From positions 123,008,620 through 123,072,619 of the forward strand of contig NC_079134.1 of assembly GCF_945859705.1 (NCBI RefSeq): a stretch of DNA of 64,000 nucleotides, given 5' to 3'. The notes under the pieces were generated by a model. The model saw only the letters and a list, made by a program, of their open reading frames with translations, did no database searches and was not told the origin of the DNA. The DNA comes from Episyrphus balteatus (lineage: Eukaryota > Arthropoda > Insecta > Diptera > Syrphidae). The position numbers were made by a program, and so were the translations under genes. Shown in pieces: positions 49,321 to 62,510 of the stretch; position 1 is the first letter of the stretch, and the number at the start of each line of letters is the position of its first letter.

Positions 49321-52130
49321 AGCATTCAAAACCGCCATCTCTACCTGCCTACAGTGTCCTCTCTTCATTATTGAAAAATTGGTCAACGTACTTAGAAAAT
49401 AAGATCAATTTCAAAATTGGGCTAACAGCCATATGAATGTGTTTATATCCCTAGATAGTGTAATGTTGATCGGTATGAAGTTACATATATTCGTCAAAAA
49501 AAAGCAAAAAGTCCAAGCTACAGTTATTGTAACGATAAAGAAAATTTATTTACACAATATCAAAAGATGAAGTTTTTTTTACAAATTTTAGAAAAAAATA
49601 GACTAAAAATTGAACACGCTTTTATATATGAAGCAATAGATAGAGTTTCAATAGTATGAATAGTGCCTTATTCTAGAAAGCATTTTTTGTTCTATTCCCT
49701 TCTACGAAAAATATAATTGAAGTTAGAAATGAAGATTGATTTTTTTTATAAGCTTTCTTCTTAGTCTTGCGATTTAACACCAAAAAGAAAAGAAATCAGT
49801 ATCAGCTCAAATCTGAATAAAGCCTTTTTGATTGAGAGAATTTGACCCAAAACCATTCTTCTGTATTTTTTGTGAAGAATTTGGGATTACTTCTTAAAAG
49901 TTTGACTTCACATTTAGGTCTCTAAGGTTGCAATATTTTTAAGAAACAAATAATTACTTTGCTTTCATTACTTAAGTCAAGTGTACAATTGTTACTGCAG
50001 AATATTTTGGAACAATTCAACATTTACGTTCGTTCTTATAGAAAATTTGTTTACACTCCTGTTAAATTATAATATTGGAATAAGTCTTACGGGTTTAGCC
50101 GACGATGTTTAAAAATGATGATGTATTATATTCAATGCACTTATTGCGTCCATTTGCAAACACTTTTAAAATGTAAGAACAGAGAAGAAGTTTTATTGCA
50201 AAATAACATTTTTACCTTAAATTTATGTGAACGCACTAATTTTTTTTACAAAACCTTTGGCACAATTTCTAAAAATGCTAAGCATTTAAAGAAAAGAACT
50301 AGTAAAATATATTAGAGAACCAGTCTGCTAGACTGAATGGCTTTAAAAACTGGAATATATTCTTTATTGCACCAGTATTTATAGGAAAAATTTCCTTGAA
50401 CCGAAAAATGGGAGTATAATATACAAGTAAGTTAAAATAATTCGTGTAAGTAAAATAATTTGTTTAGCGAAAAAAAAAAAAAATAGGGGAAATCCGGTGG
50501 ATTCGAGCTTATTTCTGACCACTAAAGAATTAGCCACATCAAACTATCTCTTTCATTTTAATTTTTTTTACATGGGGAAGTATTGACCACCGGAAATCAG
50601 CGACCAATCAAATCGTGCGACATTCCAACTTCAATCGAACAGGACATCACTATAATTTCATGTTTCAAAGGATACGAAACATTAGACAGACCAATAAAAA
50701 GCCAACAACTAGACAGTGATCATTAAAAATTCCAAAGCAGCAAAGTTAAAAGGGGAATTGAAGAACTATGGGAAACTATAGCCTGGCATGACGTGGCGCA
50801 TAAAGTTTTGGTTAAATATCGTTGCTTAGCAGCATAATTTTTGTCTTTTTCGTTTTATTATTTTTTTTTTTTTTAGTTTTAGTTTTTCACTACAAAGTAT
50901 GCCCCATTATCTATTGACATGGGACAAAAAATATATGAATATCGATATTACAGCGCAGAAGTAGTTGTTGTGCAACCAAATTATCGCAGATACATTACAA
51001 ACTAAATAATACGTTTGGAAAATTTAATAAAAATTGCATTCAAAGCATATTAAGGTGCATTTATCGTTTAAGAATTAAACGTCCATTGTTCTACTTCCTG
51101 CGTCAATATCAGCTGATGATTTTACATTATGAATTTTTTAGTATGAGAAAGACAGTAGTTGGTAGCAAGGACTTTCTGTGTTATTATTAGAATATAAAAC
51201 TTATGCGGTGCATGATATTTCCTTAATTTCATCCCCTAAAACATAAATACTTTAAGAGGTACAGACCGCCAATGATTTTATTGCAAGTATCAAATTACAA
51301 TTAATTGCTTTGTTGCCGTTGATAGGGAATGGTATAATTTGAAGGCAATTAGCACTTCGTTATCGTTATAAAAATAAAAGGAATAGCCCAATATAAAAAA
51401 AGGCAACAATATCATAGTGGAAAATTAGATGGGACACATTGATAGTTAAGATTTATGAAAGTTTAAGCTATCAGTTAAAATCGCAAGACGTCTGATTTAT
51501 TTTACTTTTACCAAAACTTGGACATGACTGTTTATTTATACACATTTTATCCATCACTCAATAACACAAAAGTAAAGGTTTTTTTTTTAAGAGTGATGAG
51601 AGTTTTCTCCCGATGGGATTAAATGGCCCTAAGTTTAACGTTACGGTACCCTTAAGGCACAACTTGTAAATCTGCTACAGCTGGTAGTTTAGGTAAGTAT
51701 TTAAAAGAAACAAATATGTATTGGGCGAATTATTGATTTTCTTTTTTGTTTCAAAGAAATTTGCGGAAAATGAGAAGAATCTTCTACTCTAAAAAAAAAC
51801 AAACATGAATTTAAAGGCTAGTTTTTTTCAAAGACCTTGTTTAGTTATTTTATCCCCAACTTCAACTGGACGTCAACTGTCGGATTATATGAGATAATAA
51901 TCATCTTATGTCTTAATTCACTGCATCAACAAAAATTCTTTCCTATTTTTCTATTTCTGCTAACTAATGCCGTGCCAATTTGCATTTAAAAGACCTTTTT
52001 CACTTACAGGCTGTCTTAGCTGCGCAGAAAGAAGCAAGAATTTCTTTATAGTTGTCATACTTTCTCGAAGTCTAAACTTTGGTCATTTGAAGCTCTCTTC
52101 ATTCAGGCCGGAGAGCTTTCTCGAATAAAT
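49321..52130. other. AT-rich DNA, no gene seen
   Basis: Homopolymer-rich with short frames only. A stretch near 50490-50800 is less AT-rich and shows broken frames in several phases. It may be an old transposon, but nothing specific is recognisable. Confidence 0.45.
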
Positions 52131-52137
52131 TAATCGG

Positions 52138-53750
52138 ATCATCAGTTGTAAGAACAGAATAAGTCCACTTTTTTCCGAAAATGATCTTTTGATGAAAATG
52201 GCATCTTTAGACGTAGATATGTACATTTTTTAAGTCGAAAAAAAAACAACAAAATATTTTGACTGTCGAAGTTACAGGGGGTGAAAAATCCTAAAGTTTG
52301 AAGAAAAGAATAAAACCAGGTTTTATTCTGTTCTTAAGAGTTGGAGATATGTAAGTTTATAAATTTTTGTTTGCATTTTTTATTATTTTTAATGCATAGT
52401 ATTTCAAGAGTATTTTAAGTCGATTGGCGCAAAATTGACGAAGTAATGAGAATCTTTAGGTCAAACATTAGAAAAAAGCAAAAAAGACCCGATTCAGATT
52501 TGATTTTGATATTTTGATTTATTGTTCTTAACGTTGCAGGTAATTATAAATAATTGTATAAATAATAATAATGAAAATAAATGTATATGTAAAGAAAAGA
52601 TAACAAAATTTGAATTTCTAATTTACAAAATTAATGAAAAATCTAATTTTAAACTGTTTTGATTTAATATTAACGTTAACTGAGTCAAATTAATTGTAGT
52701 ATTTATAAAAATAATAATCAACTGATTAATCGGACTGTTAGACCCATAATTCGATCTACTAAAACTGGGACATATTGGCAATCTAGTTCTTAACCCGACA
52801 CGGGCCACGTTAAAGTTCAAACGACCCAAAACTGAGAAGGATGAAATACATATATCCATTCATTAATCCAACGACGAAGCAAGGCTGTAAAAAAGGAGTG
52901 GATATTCAAGAGAATAAGATTCTGAGAGTAGAAAGACAATACAATTACATCTGACCGAGGAAGAAATCGAAGGTAAAGCTTATAAATTTCTTGTGGACAC
53001 TTTCAATTCTATTTCCTACGAGTGCAATTCCGAGTTTAGCTTTTTTGATTATTGAATCGTAGTAATTAGTAAATGATAACTTTGAATCTAGAATTTTTGC
53101 GTTTTCCCAACAGCCATTGAAATGAACTTGTTATTTGGCCATAGGGGCTTTTTTGGAGTTTTGAATTAGGACGGCGGCATGCTTGTCGAGGCTCAGCTAA
53201 GCTCGTCGGACGGGTAGGTTTTTTGTCCTTTCCAAAACACCTATAGTTCAATTCATAAAAATTACATGCCAGATCTATAAAAAAAGGTTAAAAATAAAGC
53301 AAGAGAAAAAGAAGAAAGCTACTCGAATAAATCAGACTATCAGCGGACGGACGGTTAGAGAGAAGAAAGAAAGGAAGAGACATACTCACTCACCTATGCC
53401 ATTACCTTGGTGAAAGCATGGATTATCAATAATCATCATCTTGACTTGGAAATAGATAATGGTTCTTATGATCAATAACTAATTCTAAACTAAACTAAAC
53501 CTAATGATATAAACCCCCTCTTATTACTAATCGTTCCTAAATATAATTTTTCTTATCTTTATTTCCAAGCCAGATTATGCTCAATTTTAAATCCACCATC
53601 TCACCAAGATAACGGTTCGCTAGAACCATGAAGGTTTACCCGGTGTTGTTGGCATCCGCTTGGCCATCCCTCCCATATGTTCGAAAACATATCCTTCGCT
53701 ATCTTCCTTGGCCCATGTTGTGGATTTATTCTGTTCTTACAACTGATGAT
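52138..53750. mobile_element. Possible 1.6-kb TIR element
   Basis: Twenty-five bases starting ATCATCAGTTGTAAGAACAG at 52138 recur as the exact reverse complement at 53726-53750, and weaker matching extends outward. The interior is AT-rich on the left and less so on the right, with short frames at 52623-52859 and 53066-53251 that I cannot name. No target duplication could be fixed. Confidence 0.6.
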
Positions 53751-54892
53751 TCAATTATAGTTCGCAGCATTTTAGGAAATAAAACTTAATAGATTTAAAA
53801 CTAGCAATTTTAGTAAGGTCAATACAGCCAGTAGCAAGCAAACTTAATCAAATCTTGCAGCTGAACTCGTTCTAGGCTCTTGATGAAGAATATAACTGAC
53901 ATGGTTATTAATTAGCATTTATTTGTAATCTTACAGCATTGTTCTCCTTAGCCAACTTCTCCGATCATATTTGTCGCCAATACCATTGAAATGTTTTCCA
54001 TTATACTTAACCAATTTGATATGCAATTATTTAAAAAAAAAGCTTCTAGTATGATTGTGGCTGCGTGACCGACCACATGGAAAATAAAGTTGTCAAATTA
54101 CATGCTCATCCGAATACCATCCCTTTCTACCAAGGTTTTTCTTTACTTGTTTTAGAAACAAATATCTACTTTTAATACAGCAGAAATTCTTTTTGGTACA
54201 GAAATAAAGATGGTCCGCCTGACTTCCCTTGTTTTTGTTTATTTTTTTTTTCCGAAATTCCACGGTGGATGGATATCAATAAGTTCTAATTTGCGAAAAA
54301 AAAAATCTCAACTTTTGCGGATTTTTACTTCAACTGCTTAGTCTCCAGGTACAATCCGCGAGTCTAATATATTTAATATCTCATAAAAACTGGGGTGGAT
54401 GGCGGCAACTGCATGTTCCGGATAAGAACCACCCTAATGTAGATGCATGAGTGTACTACAAAATCTTGAACGGGCTTTCATTTTAATTTCTTTAAACATT
54501 GTACTTGAAGTGCATAAAAAAGTAAAGTAAATAGATAATGGAAGCATTTTAAATAATTTTTAAACAAACAATTTATTTAATTTAATGGGAATTATTTTCG
54601 CTTTTAACAAATATAATTTTGAGTGCAAACATAATACCGTGCATGTTCTTCGAATAGAAAATCATACATATATTTTCTAGCCACGAAAGCGAAACAATGG
54701 AAAACAATAGAAACTAACTTTAAACTTGGATGAGGGAGACATATCAATCAATAAGTTTTGTTGATATTCAAAACACAAAAAAAAAAAAACATTCCTAATG
54801 GATATAAGAAAAAATAAGAAAAATGTTTCTTTAATCAGTTCAGATTTACTATATTTTATTATGGCAACGGAAATAAACAGTGACTGAATCGG
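53751..54892. other. AT-rich DNA, no gene seen
   Basis: No frame, RNA gene or repeat boundary was recognised. Confidence 0.4.
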
Positions 54893-55007
54893 CTAAGGTG
54901 ATATTTGACAGTCAAATTGGTCTTTTTGTATATCCTCTAAAGCCCGTAAAACAACAGCAACAAAATTGTGCAATATGACTGTCAACTATCAAATTTCACC
55001 TTAGCCA
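54893..55007. repeat. Small inverted-repeat unit GGCTAAGGTGA
   Basis: GGCTAAGGTGATATTTGA at 54893 faces TCAAATTTCACCTTAGCC ending at 55007, with one mismatch across 18 bases. ACAGTC and GACTGTCA extend the pairing with an offset. Size and layout fit a tiny MITE. Flanks gaatc and aattc are not an exact duplication. Confidence 0.6.
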
Positions 55008-58000
55008 ATTCGACCACAGGTTTCATCTGATGCAAAAGCTTATATGTATGTTTGTTTGTCAGAGATAATGAGAATTCAATTGAAAAAAACACTACCTTCC
55101 ATAGTCACGACATTGCAGAAGTAAATTTGGGAAATAGTCCTTCTGCGGGCATCGGAATTTTCTAAATTACAGCGTTCTTAAGAGTGTAATTTAGCCTAAC
55201 ATAAAAAAAAAAACCTGCAAACATCAGTAGGACAACAATCCTTAGCACAGGCACAAAAATGCAACGCAGAAAATTCTTTGAAAAAGATCTAACATTGGTT
55301 AAAAATCGTCCTTACTTATGTACGTGCACACCACTGTAAGAGTGCATGCATTTGATACTGTTATGAAACTAGTTCATTATTTTTTGCTCTAGGAATTCTA
55401 GTTTTTATACCAAACAAAAAAACATCATCCAATGTATCTACTAACATTTAGAACAAAATTTAATTAGTAAACGTAAATATTTGTTCATAATGAAAATAAA
55501 TCTTTTGTGAATACTTCGAGTCAAGATATCATCTCACAAACAGAACATGCCATCAGCTCTCATTATCAAGTTTAAACAACAGATTGAATTGAAAACATAG
55601 CAAATTAAATAAATAAATGATAAGCAATATAATTCATGTTTCTTTTAAGACACGCAACGACAGTCAACCAACCTGTAGAAGTTTCCAATGCGACAAAATA
55701 TACAGAGATCAGCTATAGATAAAAAGTATCCTCAATTAAAAAAAAAAATCTTTACATCAAGTCCCCAAAAGGCATCCCTAATATGTACTTGCTTCTCACC
55801 TCCCAGTAAATTCTATTGATAAAGCGATCCATTAAATAAATGTGAAATGCCAATAGCTTTGACACATTTCCAAGAGAAATAAAAAAAAAAAAAAAAAACT
55901 CACACGCATTATTTTTATTACAATAACCAAAGGGGTGAGATATACAACATCAAACATAAAAAAAAACCTCCCAACACACAACTCTAATATAAACTTATTA
56001 TCCCACTATAATTTCATATATCCACCCAAAACTATTACATTTGAAACTCGTGCATTTATGTCCACTGGGGGTCTATCTATTCATCCACGAACTAGAAAAT
56101 TACCTCCTGTGTCCAATTAAGTCAATAGAAATGCATGTATACATACATGTTTGTATACAAGGACAAGTTAAAAAAAAAAGAAAAAACTATATAAAGGAGT
56201 TGAACAAACTTTTGGTTTGAGTGCCAGTGCCAGTCAAATCCACTCCACCCACACAACACCCACCCCACCCACTCTAATCATGGGTTACCACTCGCCTGTC
56301 ACTTGCACACACTCAAACACCGCATATTGGTGGTTTTCTATCTTTACAAATGCATAAAGATGGTTCTTTGATTATTATTTCATCAGGGCAGTTTGTCAAA
56401 ACAATGCGTCGCCATGGCAATCGGCTTGTGGAGTGGTCAAGAACACCGAACACAGTTTGACAACAGCACACCGTTCGTTTATGGGAAATTGGTCAAGCGG
56501 TAGATGCCACCACTGCCACCTCTTTCAAGTCCGGCCACAGGCAAAACAACCAACGACAACTTTGGTTTTCCAAAGTCAATGGGGAAGCATGGACGATAGC
56601 GATGTTGAAGAAGGAGAAAAAGAAGGACGTCGAAAAAAAAAAGCAGAAAGAATTTCAAGCCACTGCTCTAATTGAACTCTTTAGAAAGCCGAAACTATAC
56701 CAGAGTGCTGTCGCTGTGGAGAAGCCAACCACAATCGACGTTTGGCCGATTAATATTTGAAAGGCGTTAATTAAAAATGACTTTTGAGCAAATTGCTACG
56801 ACGACGTCTTCTTCGGATGGATACCCAACCCACCATGAATAGGAATAGTGGATGACCACAAAGTTTTGTCTATGATTGCAGTGATATTCAAATGCATATC
56901 GTATATGTATGTGATTTGCCTGCTGTTGCTCTGCTTCCGTGCGAATCCTTTAAAAATTACTTTTCAATCAAGTTATACCCTCCCCCAATGACTTGTCTTG
57001 CCACAATCGCCACATACACACAACAGTTAAAGTTTTTGAATTCTGTAGTAAGTTCCGCTGTACTTTGACCACGCAACATGACCAAGTCGTTGCTTTTCAG
57101 TGGACATTTCCGTCCGGGCTATGGCAGAGGCGCTAATGGTATGGTGACTTTGTTCTTTTTATTTTCGGAGTTTCTAAGACCAATAGCTAATGTTGTAATC
57201 GCGTGTCAGAAATTCCTTTTCTTCTATGCTATGAATTATTGACAACGATTCGATTTTTAGTATTTTTTGTAAATCCTGTACCCCCGTCTGTCTTCTTACC
57301 CAAAAGTTATAACATAACACTTCATCTGGATGGCTTATACTTTTTACAGATTTTTTTTTCGCTTTTTGTTATTGTTTTTTTATATTCTTTAATAGCAAAT
57401 GTTGTTAAAATTATTTAATAGCAGACAGGGGAGACAACTTAAGTGCATGTTATGCAATTTAGGTAGCTAATTATGTCAAGTACTCAGGTAATTAATTTAT
57501 TTAATTGTTTCATACCTCTACATAAGTATGTACAATGTTCTGTTCATATTACAAAAGTGTACTCAATACATATTTCATAAAGTGTATGTACTTATAAGTG
57601 ACATGATGCAACCCTTTTCATTCGATTAATGGGATACCATTCATATGCAAGGACAGCAGCATTCAATTAATAAATTATCTGATAATTTTGGTTATTCGTT
57701 TATGCCATCAACGGACACAAGCGCCAATATTTTGAAAATTATCATAATTTAGAACCAATTTACCTTAAGTTAATACATGTTTATCAATGTTAGCGAAACA
57801 TTTTATTTTGAGATTATTAGTTTAGCGGTTGGTGGATTTTTGGATTTTAGACGTACGAGAATGCCATTTTAAGGGAATGAAAAGGAAATGCGTCCATTTT
57901 GATATGTTTAAACTTATAATAGTCACAATAACAATGTATCAAGTCAAAACTATAAATATGATTGCCGCCGAACCGAGTTGAGATTTAGATATCATAGCAA

Positions 58001-58429
58001 AAAATACAACAACCTTTCTGACCACAATGAGCATCAGCACATCTGACATATCGTCGACCTCTTACCTATAAACTTCCGTAGCTGAAGCTTTTACCAAAAA
58101 TGACTTCAAATGACAATTCATAAAAATATTAAAATTATTCGATCGACACCAACGAGGAGATCCGAAACCTATGTTGGAATAATTCTTTCCTAAATTGTTC
58201 AGAAAATGAGATTTAAATTTGAGAAATGCATGAAAATCGATAAACTTTTGAGTATTTACCCGCTTATTTCTATATGAAGCAGTTGTCTCAGATTTATGTT
58301 TTTTTATAAGAAATAAAAGAGATTAAAGAACTTATTCTGACTTAATCTAAAATCCAAAAACGCAATTTTGTTACCTAAGACCTTATTGCCTAACGGCAAA
58401 GAATAATTATGGACGCATATGATGGAGTG
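55008..58429. other. Non-coding DNA with a less AT-rich block at 56.4-57.1 kb
   Basis: Mostly AT-rich. About 56230-56850 and 57000-57150 have higher GC and few homopolymers, as expected of regulatory or 5' exon DNA upstream of bl. I found no donor or motif that proves an exon. An ATG frame at 57079 (MTKSLLFSGHFRPGYGRG) runs 47 codons and has no known family. Confidence 0.35.
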
Positions 58430-58980
58430 GTTACAAAAGTAAGATGTGCAGCTTGAGTTACCGAAGAAATCGAAATCAAAGAAGATGTGCCGTGGAAGCT
58501 TCTTGAGTCCTCTGCTCTTTATTACAGTTCTTGATTACCTGGTTGAAAAAGTGCTTGGATCCAAAAGTGCATCAATTATTTTTTGCTGACCATGGTACCA
58601 TCATAAGTGAATATCCGATATCCCGAGATAGCGACGACGAGCGCTTGCCGTATGGTTGTGTATTCTGGAAGGATCACAATAATCTCGTAGAAGACAGGAT
58701 ACCTATGATGCCCATTTTTTGATCAACACAGGCTTCTTCCCCACATTTGTTTGAATGAAGTAGTGCTTCCAAAGTCGGAAAAGTTTAAAAATGTACACAA
58801 ATCATGGCGTAAGCATAGAGTGGATGAAGTGGTGGGGAAAATCTGCTTTATTCTATCATAGAAGAATGCCAAAGGCTCTACGCGGCCATTTTACTTCACA
58901 TACGGTTCACAATATTGGACATTGTTCAGAAAGTATGGGAGATGCTTTGTGTGACAGCAGAAGTAACAAAGCTTGAAGTA
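58430..58980 (+). pseudogene. Decayed LINE reverse-transcriptase fragment
   Basis: Around 58489 one frame reads RGSFLSPLLFITVLDYLVEK, which matches the reverse-transcriptase block usually written QG-x-x-L-S-P-L-L-F-x-x-x-x-D. Further on, other frames read NVHKSWRKHRVDEVVGK near 58790 and YFTYGSQYWTLFRKY near 58895. These recall the LINE block around LLYGSETWTL. Stops and frameshifts interrupt it throughout, so it is a relic. Ends are approximate. Confidence 0.6.
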
Positions 58981-61862
58981 CGAAGGAAAACTTTAAATTA
59001 GTGAAAAAAAAGCCTGTGCCATTTAACCACGATGCTAGACCCGTTCTCCTCTTGATGTATTGAAACTGAAGAACAGAGCTTGGTAAATATTGTCAAACCA
59101 TTCGTAAATGTCCAAAAATTCGATTCCTACTCTTTTAACACTACAAAAAAATTGGTAATCTGAATCAACAATATCAAATCGTAATTTGTGTCTCAATAGT
59201 TTCACAGTTTTAGTGTTTAATTTTAAAGATAGCTATGCATCACGTTTTCACTGGTAGCGAAGAAAACCTATCTGCTTTTGGCAGAAACTAGAAAGAATCA
59301 ACCACAATAATCCGAATTAAGTAGTAAGAAAGATGACAACCCTTCATGGAAATCCGTATCCATGACTTTGTGGGACACCAGTGTTAAAAAAGACAATTTC
59401 ATAGACCACCCAAAAGTTTTGTTTGTTAAAAGCATCATCTCATTTTATTTTTAATTCAAGCGCATTCTTATTTCCCATCTAGCAAACCAATATCCGTTTC
59501 CATAACTTATAAAAACATACATTATAATTGCAACATTCTTTCTTCTGTGTAATTCATTAACAATGTTTCAAAACCTAAACGCGTGACAATGTGCACAAAA
59601 TACAACAAAAAAAAAACTCCTACATCTTCAGTTGAATTATATTTCAAATCACGATAAAACAAAGAAATTCAATACACGAGTTGTTCTGCTGTTGTTGATA
59701 TCAATTAAATGCATTAAAAGTATCTACGGCATTTGTATCAAAAGCTTCAACAAACATCTGGCACTATCGATGGAGGAGATCATTGCTTTATATGGATTGC
59801 TTTACACATTTTCAAGGTCAAAATATAGCTTCATTTGGAACCTTGTCTTTTGTTTATAATCAATCTTAAATGAAAGTTAAAGACAACTTTATTTATTGTT
59901 TCTTTTTTCTTTCTGTTTATGGTAACTTAGGAAGAAATAAAAAAGGACATCATCATTTATCTTGATTTACTGACGTGCAAATGCATAATATTACGATACA
60001 AAAGTAAAACCTGTCCTTTGCGATTCACCCTTTAAGTTGATGGGTTTTTCGCACTGGAATTTATTTTATTTTCGCCGAAGTTTTTTTGCTGTTATATAAC
60101 CTCTTTATCAATCATACAATTAAAATATTTGCATACAATACTGTATAGATATCTTCTTGAAGACAAAAAGATTAGAATTTATTTTACCGATTTAAAATGA
60201 TTTAATCGTAAAAAATGTATACAATCGCAAGAAAAGAACTAGTTTAAGACTGAAATTGTATACTAACAATAAAATTAATTAAAATTATGTAAATTTGCAA
60301 AATATGTAGACAATAAACAAGTTTGAAGAACAAAACAACCTCAAGAAGATGCTCGTTTTATTCACGTGGTTGTAAATTTCATTTTCATTTTTGATTTTGA
60401 TAACATTAAAAGTAGTTTGCTCATTGTCATCATCAACTAGTTATGTATGAATTTTAACTTCATTTATCTAATTTAATCATAAATTGAATTGAAATATTCT
60501 CGAAGAGTGGCTATTTATAAAAACGAAGGCAATTGGCAAAAAAAAATAAAACAGAGGCTGGATAATTTGTCTTTCTTTTACCAACCGTGAGTCATGACTC
60601 AGGCTGTTTTAACGAGTATGTTGATACAGCGATAAACGATGCATATCTTTATATCGTAGTTTAGATAACAACGAGAATATGTGTCATTGTGTTTATCTTT
60701 TTTGTCCCACTAACGAACATCGGTCGATTTCGATAAACAAAATATGGTGGATATTCCAACCATTAGTCACATTTTAGAGCACTCCTCAACACTAATCATT
60801 ACATTTAGCATAGTATGCAATGCATATCGAGCTAAATTTAAGATTCCAACAAAAATGTAGCAGAGCTAAAATTATGAGCGCTGTAAATATTAGTACGCGA
60901 TTGCTTAGTAACTGAAAGATGAATGACTTCAGAGAGTCACTTTAACTTATTTCAAGATACATAAATATTCAATTATTTTTTATTTAATTTATTTTGAATG
61001 ACCATATTTAAGCACAGACTTTCATTCACTTGAAGATGAAACACAAATTTTAAAACCCATTCAAGTTGGCCGATTGTGAGGGCTATTCTATAGCACGAGT
61101 AGTTTCTCGCAAACCACTGTTGTATTAGCTTTTAAGAATTTTTGTGATAACTTTCTGGAAGACCCAAAATGGTTCTACAATAGAAATGATTATGGATCAT
61201 TTCAGGAACAAAATATGTCAGTGAGCATTATTTTTGTAGGAGCAACTTTAAGTGCATAGAAAGTTCCTCACTTGCAATTGTTTACGAATTTAAATCATTT
61301 TCGTACATGCTTTTTCGTTAGTAATGGTGCTTTTAGCAGACCTTAGGCTAGTTGTTTAGCTTCCAGCAACATGTTCTGTTAATGCCATAGCGCTAACAGA
61401 AACTTGTAGCTAGTTTTTTCGTTGTTGGAGCCTATTAATGGATGATACTTTGCCAATTAGCTAATTTATCAATCAGTTCGCAAAGTCCTGATTCTTTTTA
61501 CATTACGTTTTTCGAGCTAATGTTACTTATTTTGGATGTTGCTGTTTTCCTCACCATTTCAACGGGATATTCTATGATATCTTAGATGAACTGGTAAGTT
61601 TTTTCCTCTTAGTAAAGTTTGTTTTATTGATCTTCATGAACTGTGGGAACAATGCTTTCTGCGGGCCATTTTGACAACTTTTGACAATGCCAATTTAGGC
61701 TTAAAGAAGAAATATTACTTTAAAAAAAACGTTTATTTACCAAAAAAAATTAAAAAAAAGTTACATTTGGAAGCTTGAAAAAGAAAAAAACATAGACACT
61801 GCTATTTCAATGTTCGGGCATAAACTAGAGTGTTTCAATAAATGCTTTATACAAGACAGTAA
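58981..61862. other. AT-rich DNA, no gene seen
   Basis: Only short frames and homopolymers were seen. No repeat boundary was found before the MITE at 61863. Confidence 0.4.
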
Positions 61863-62507
61863 AAGCTGAAACACAATCACGCTTTGCCGTCGATTGTCAA
61901 ACTGCCAAAAGTTCAACCATACGAAATCTGTGTAACCTCCCACAATGACGCTTAAAACGTAAGGAAACGTAAGAAAGCGAGCAAAAGTTCAACCAGACTG
62001 AACTTTTGCTCGCTTTCTGACATTTATCAGACATAGTTACAGTCACCCACATAATTATTGCGCCAAATGTGAATAAAAAAAAAAAATTATTGCAAAACTA
62101 GGTGTGTTTTTTAATTTCTCTTTAAAGATGTTGCACATAAAAACGACATCGAGATATTTTAAATCAAAACAATTTACTTATTAAAAACAAAAATAATTTA
62201 ATGATGTTGTAGACTGAGTTTTACTGGTAAAAACAATTTATTTTGATTGGTTTTGTTTTTATAACTATAGGATTAAAGAATAAACAAATTTCTATGCATT
62301 TTTTAAACACATTAATATCCTTTTTCATTTTTCCACAATTAAATCAAGATAAAGACTTGGCCCAATAATTTTGTGAGTGACTGTGTTTTTTTTATTTGAC
62401 AGCAGATTTTATGTTTCAATCAGCTATTCGAAGTCAAAGTGACAGAAGCGCGCTTTGAGGATTTCTCAACGTAACGCGTCTGGCAAAGCGTGATTGTGTT
62501 TCTGCTT
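61863..62507. mobile_element. MITE with TAA target duplication (PIF/Harbinger-like)
   Basis: The left end AAGCTGAAACACAATCACGC (61863) and right end GCGTGATTGTGTTTCTGCTT (ending 62507) are inverted copies with one mismatch, and the pairing continues into TTTGCC. TAA flanks both ends (61860-61862 and 62508-62510), as PIF/Harbinger elements give TWA duplications. A three-base duplication is weak evidence. The interior is AT-rich and holds a perfect 20-bp hairpin at 61972-62018. Confidence 0.65.
61972..62018. repeat. Perfect 20-bp hairpin with 7-nt loop
   Basis: AGAAAGCGAGCAAAAGTTCA (61972-61991), loop accagac, then its exact complement 61999-62018. It lies inside the MITE 61863-62507. Confidence 0.8.
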
Positions 62508-62510
62508 TAA

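Noticed and set aside
56433..56675. 80-codon frame MVKNTEHSLTTAH
   Set aside because: Ends in a Lys/Arg/Glu-rich low-complexity tail, with no partner exon or known family; composition alone does not support a gene.
57079..57234. ATG frame MTKSLLFSGHFRPGYGRG
   Set aside because: A good-looking start but only 47 codons, no partner exon found and no known family; kept only as a note.
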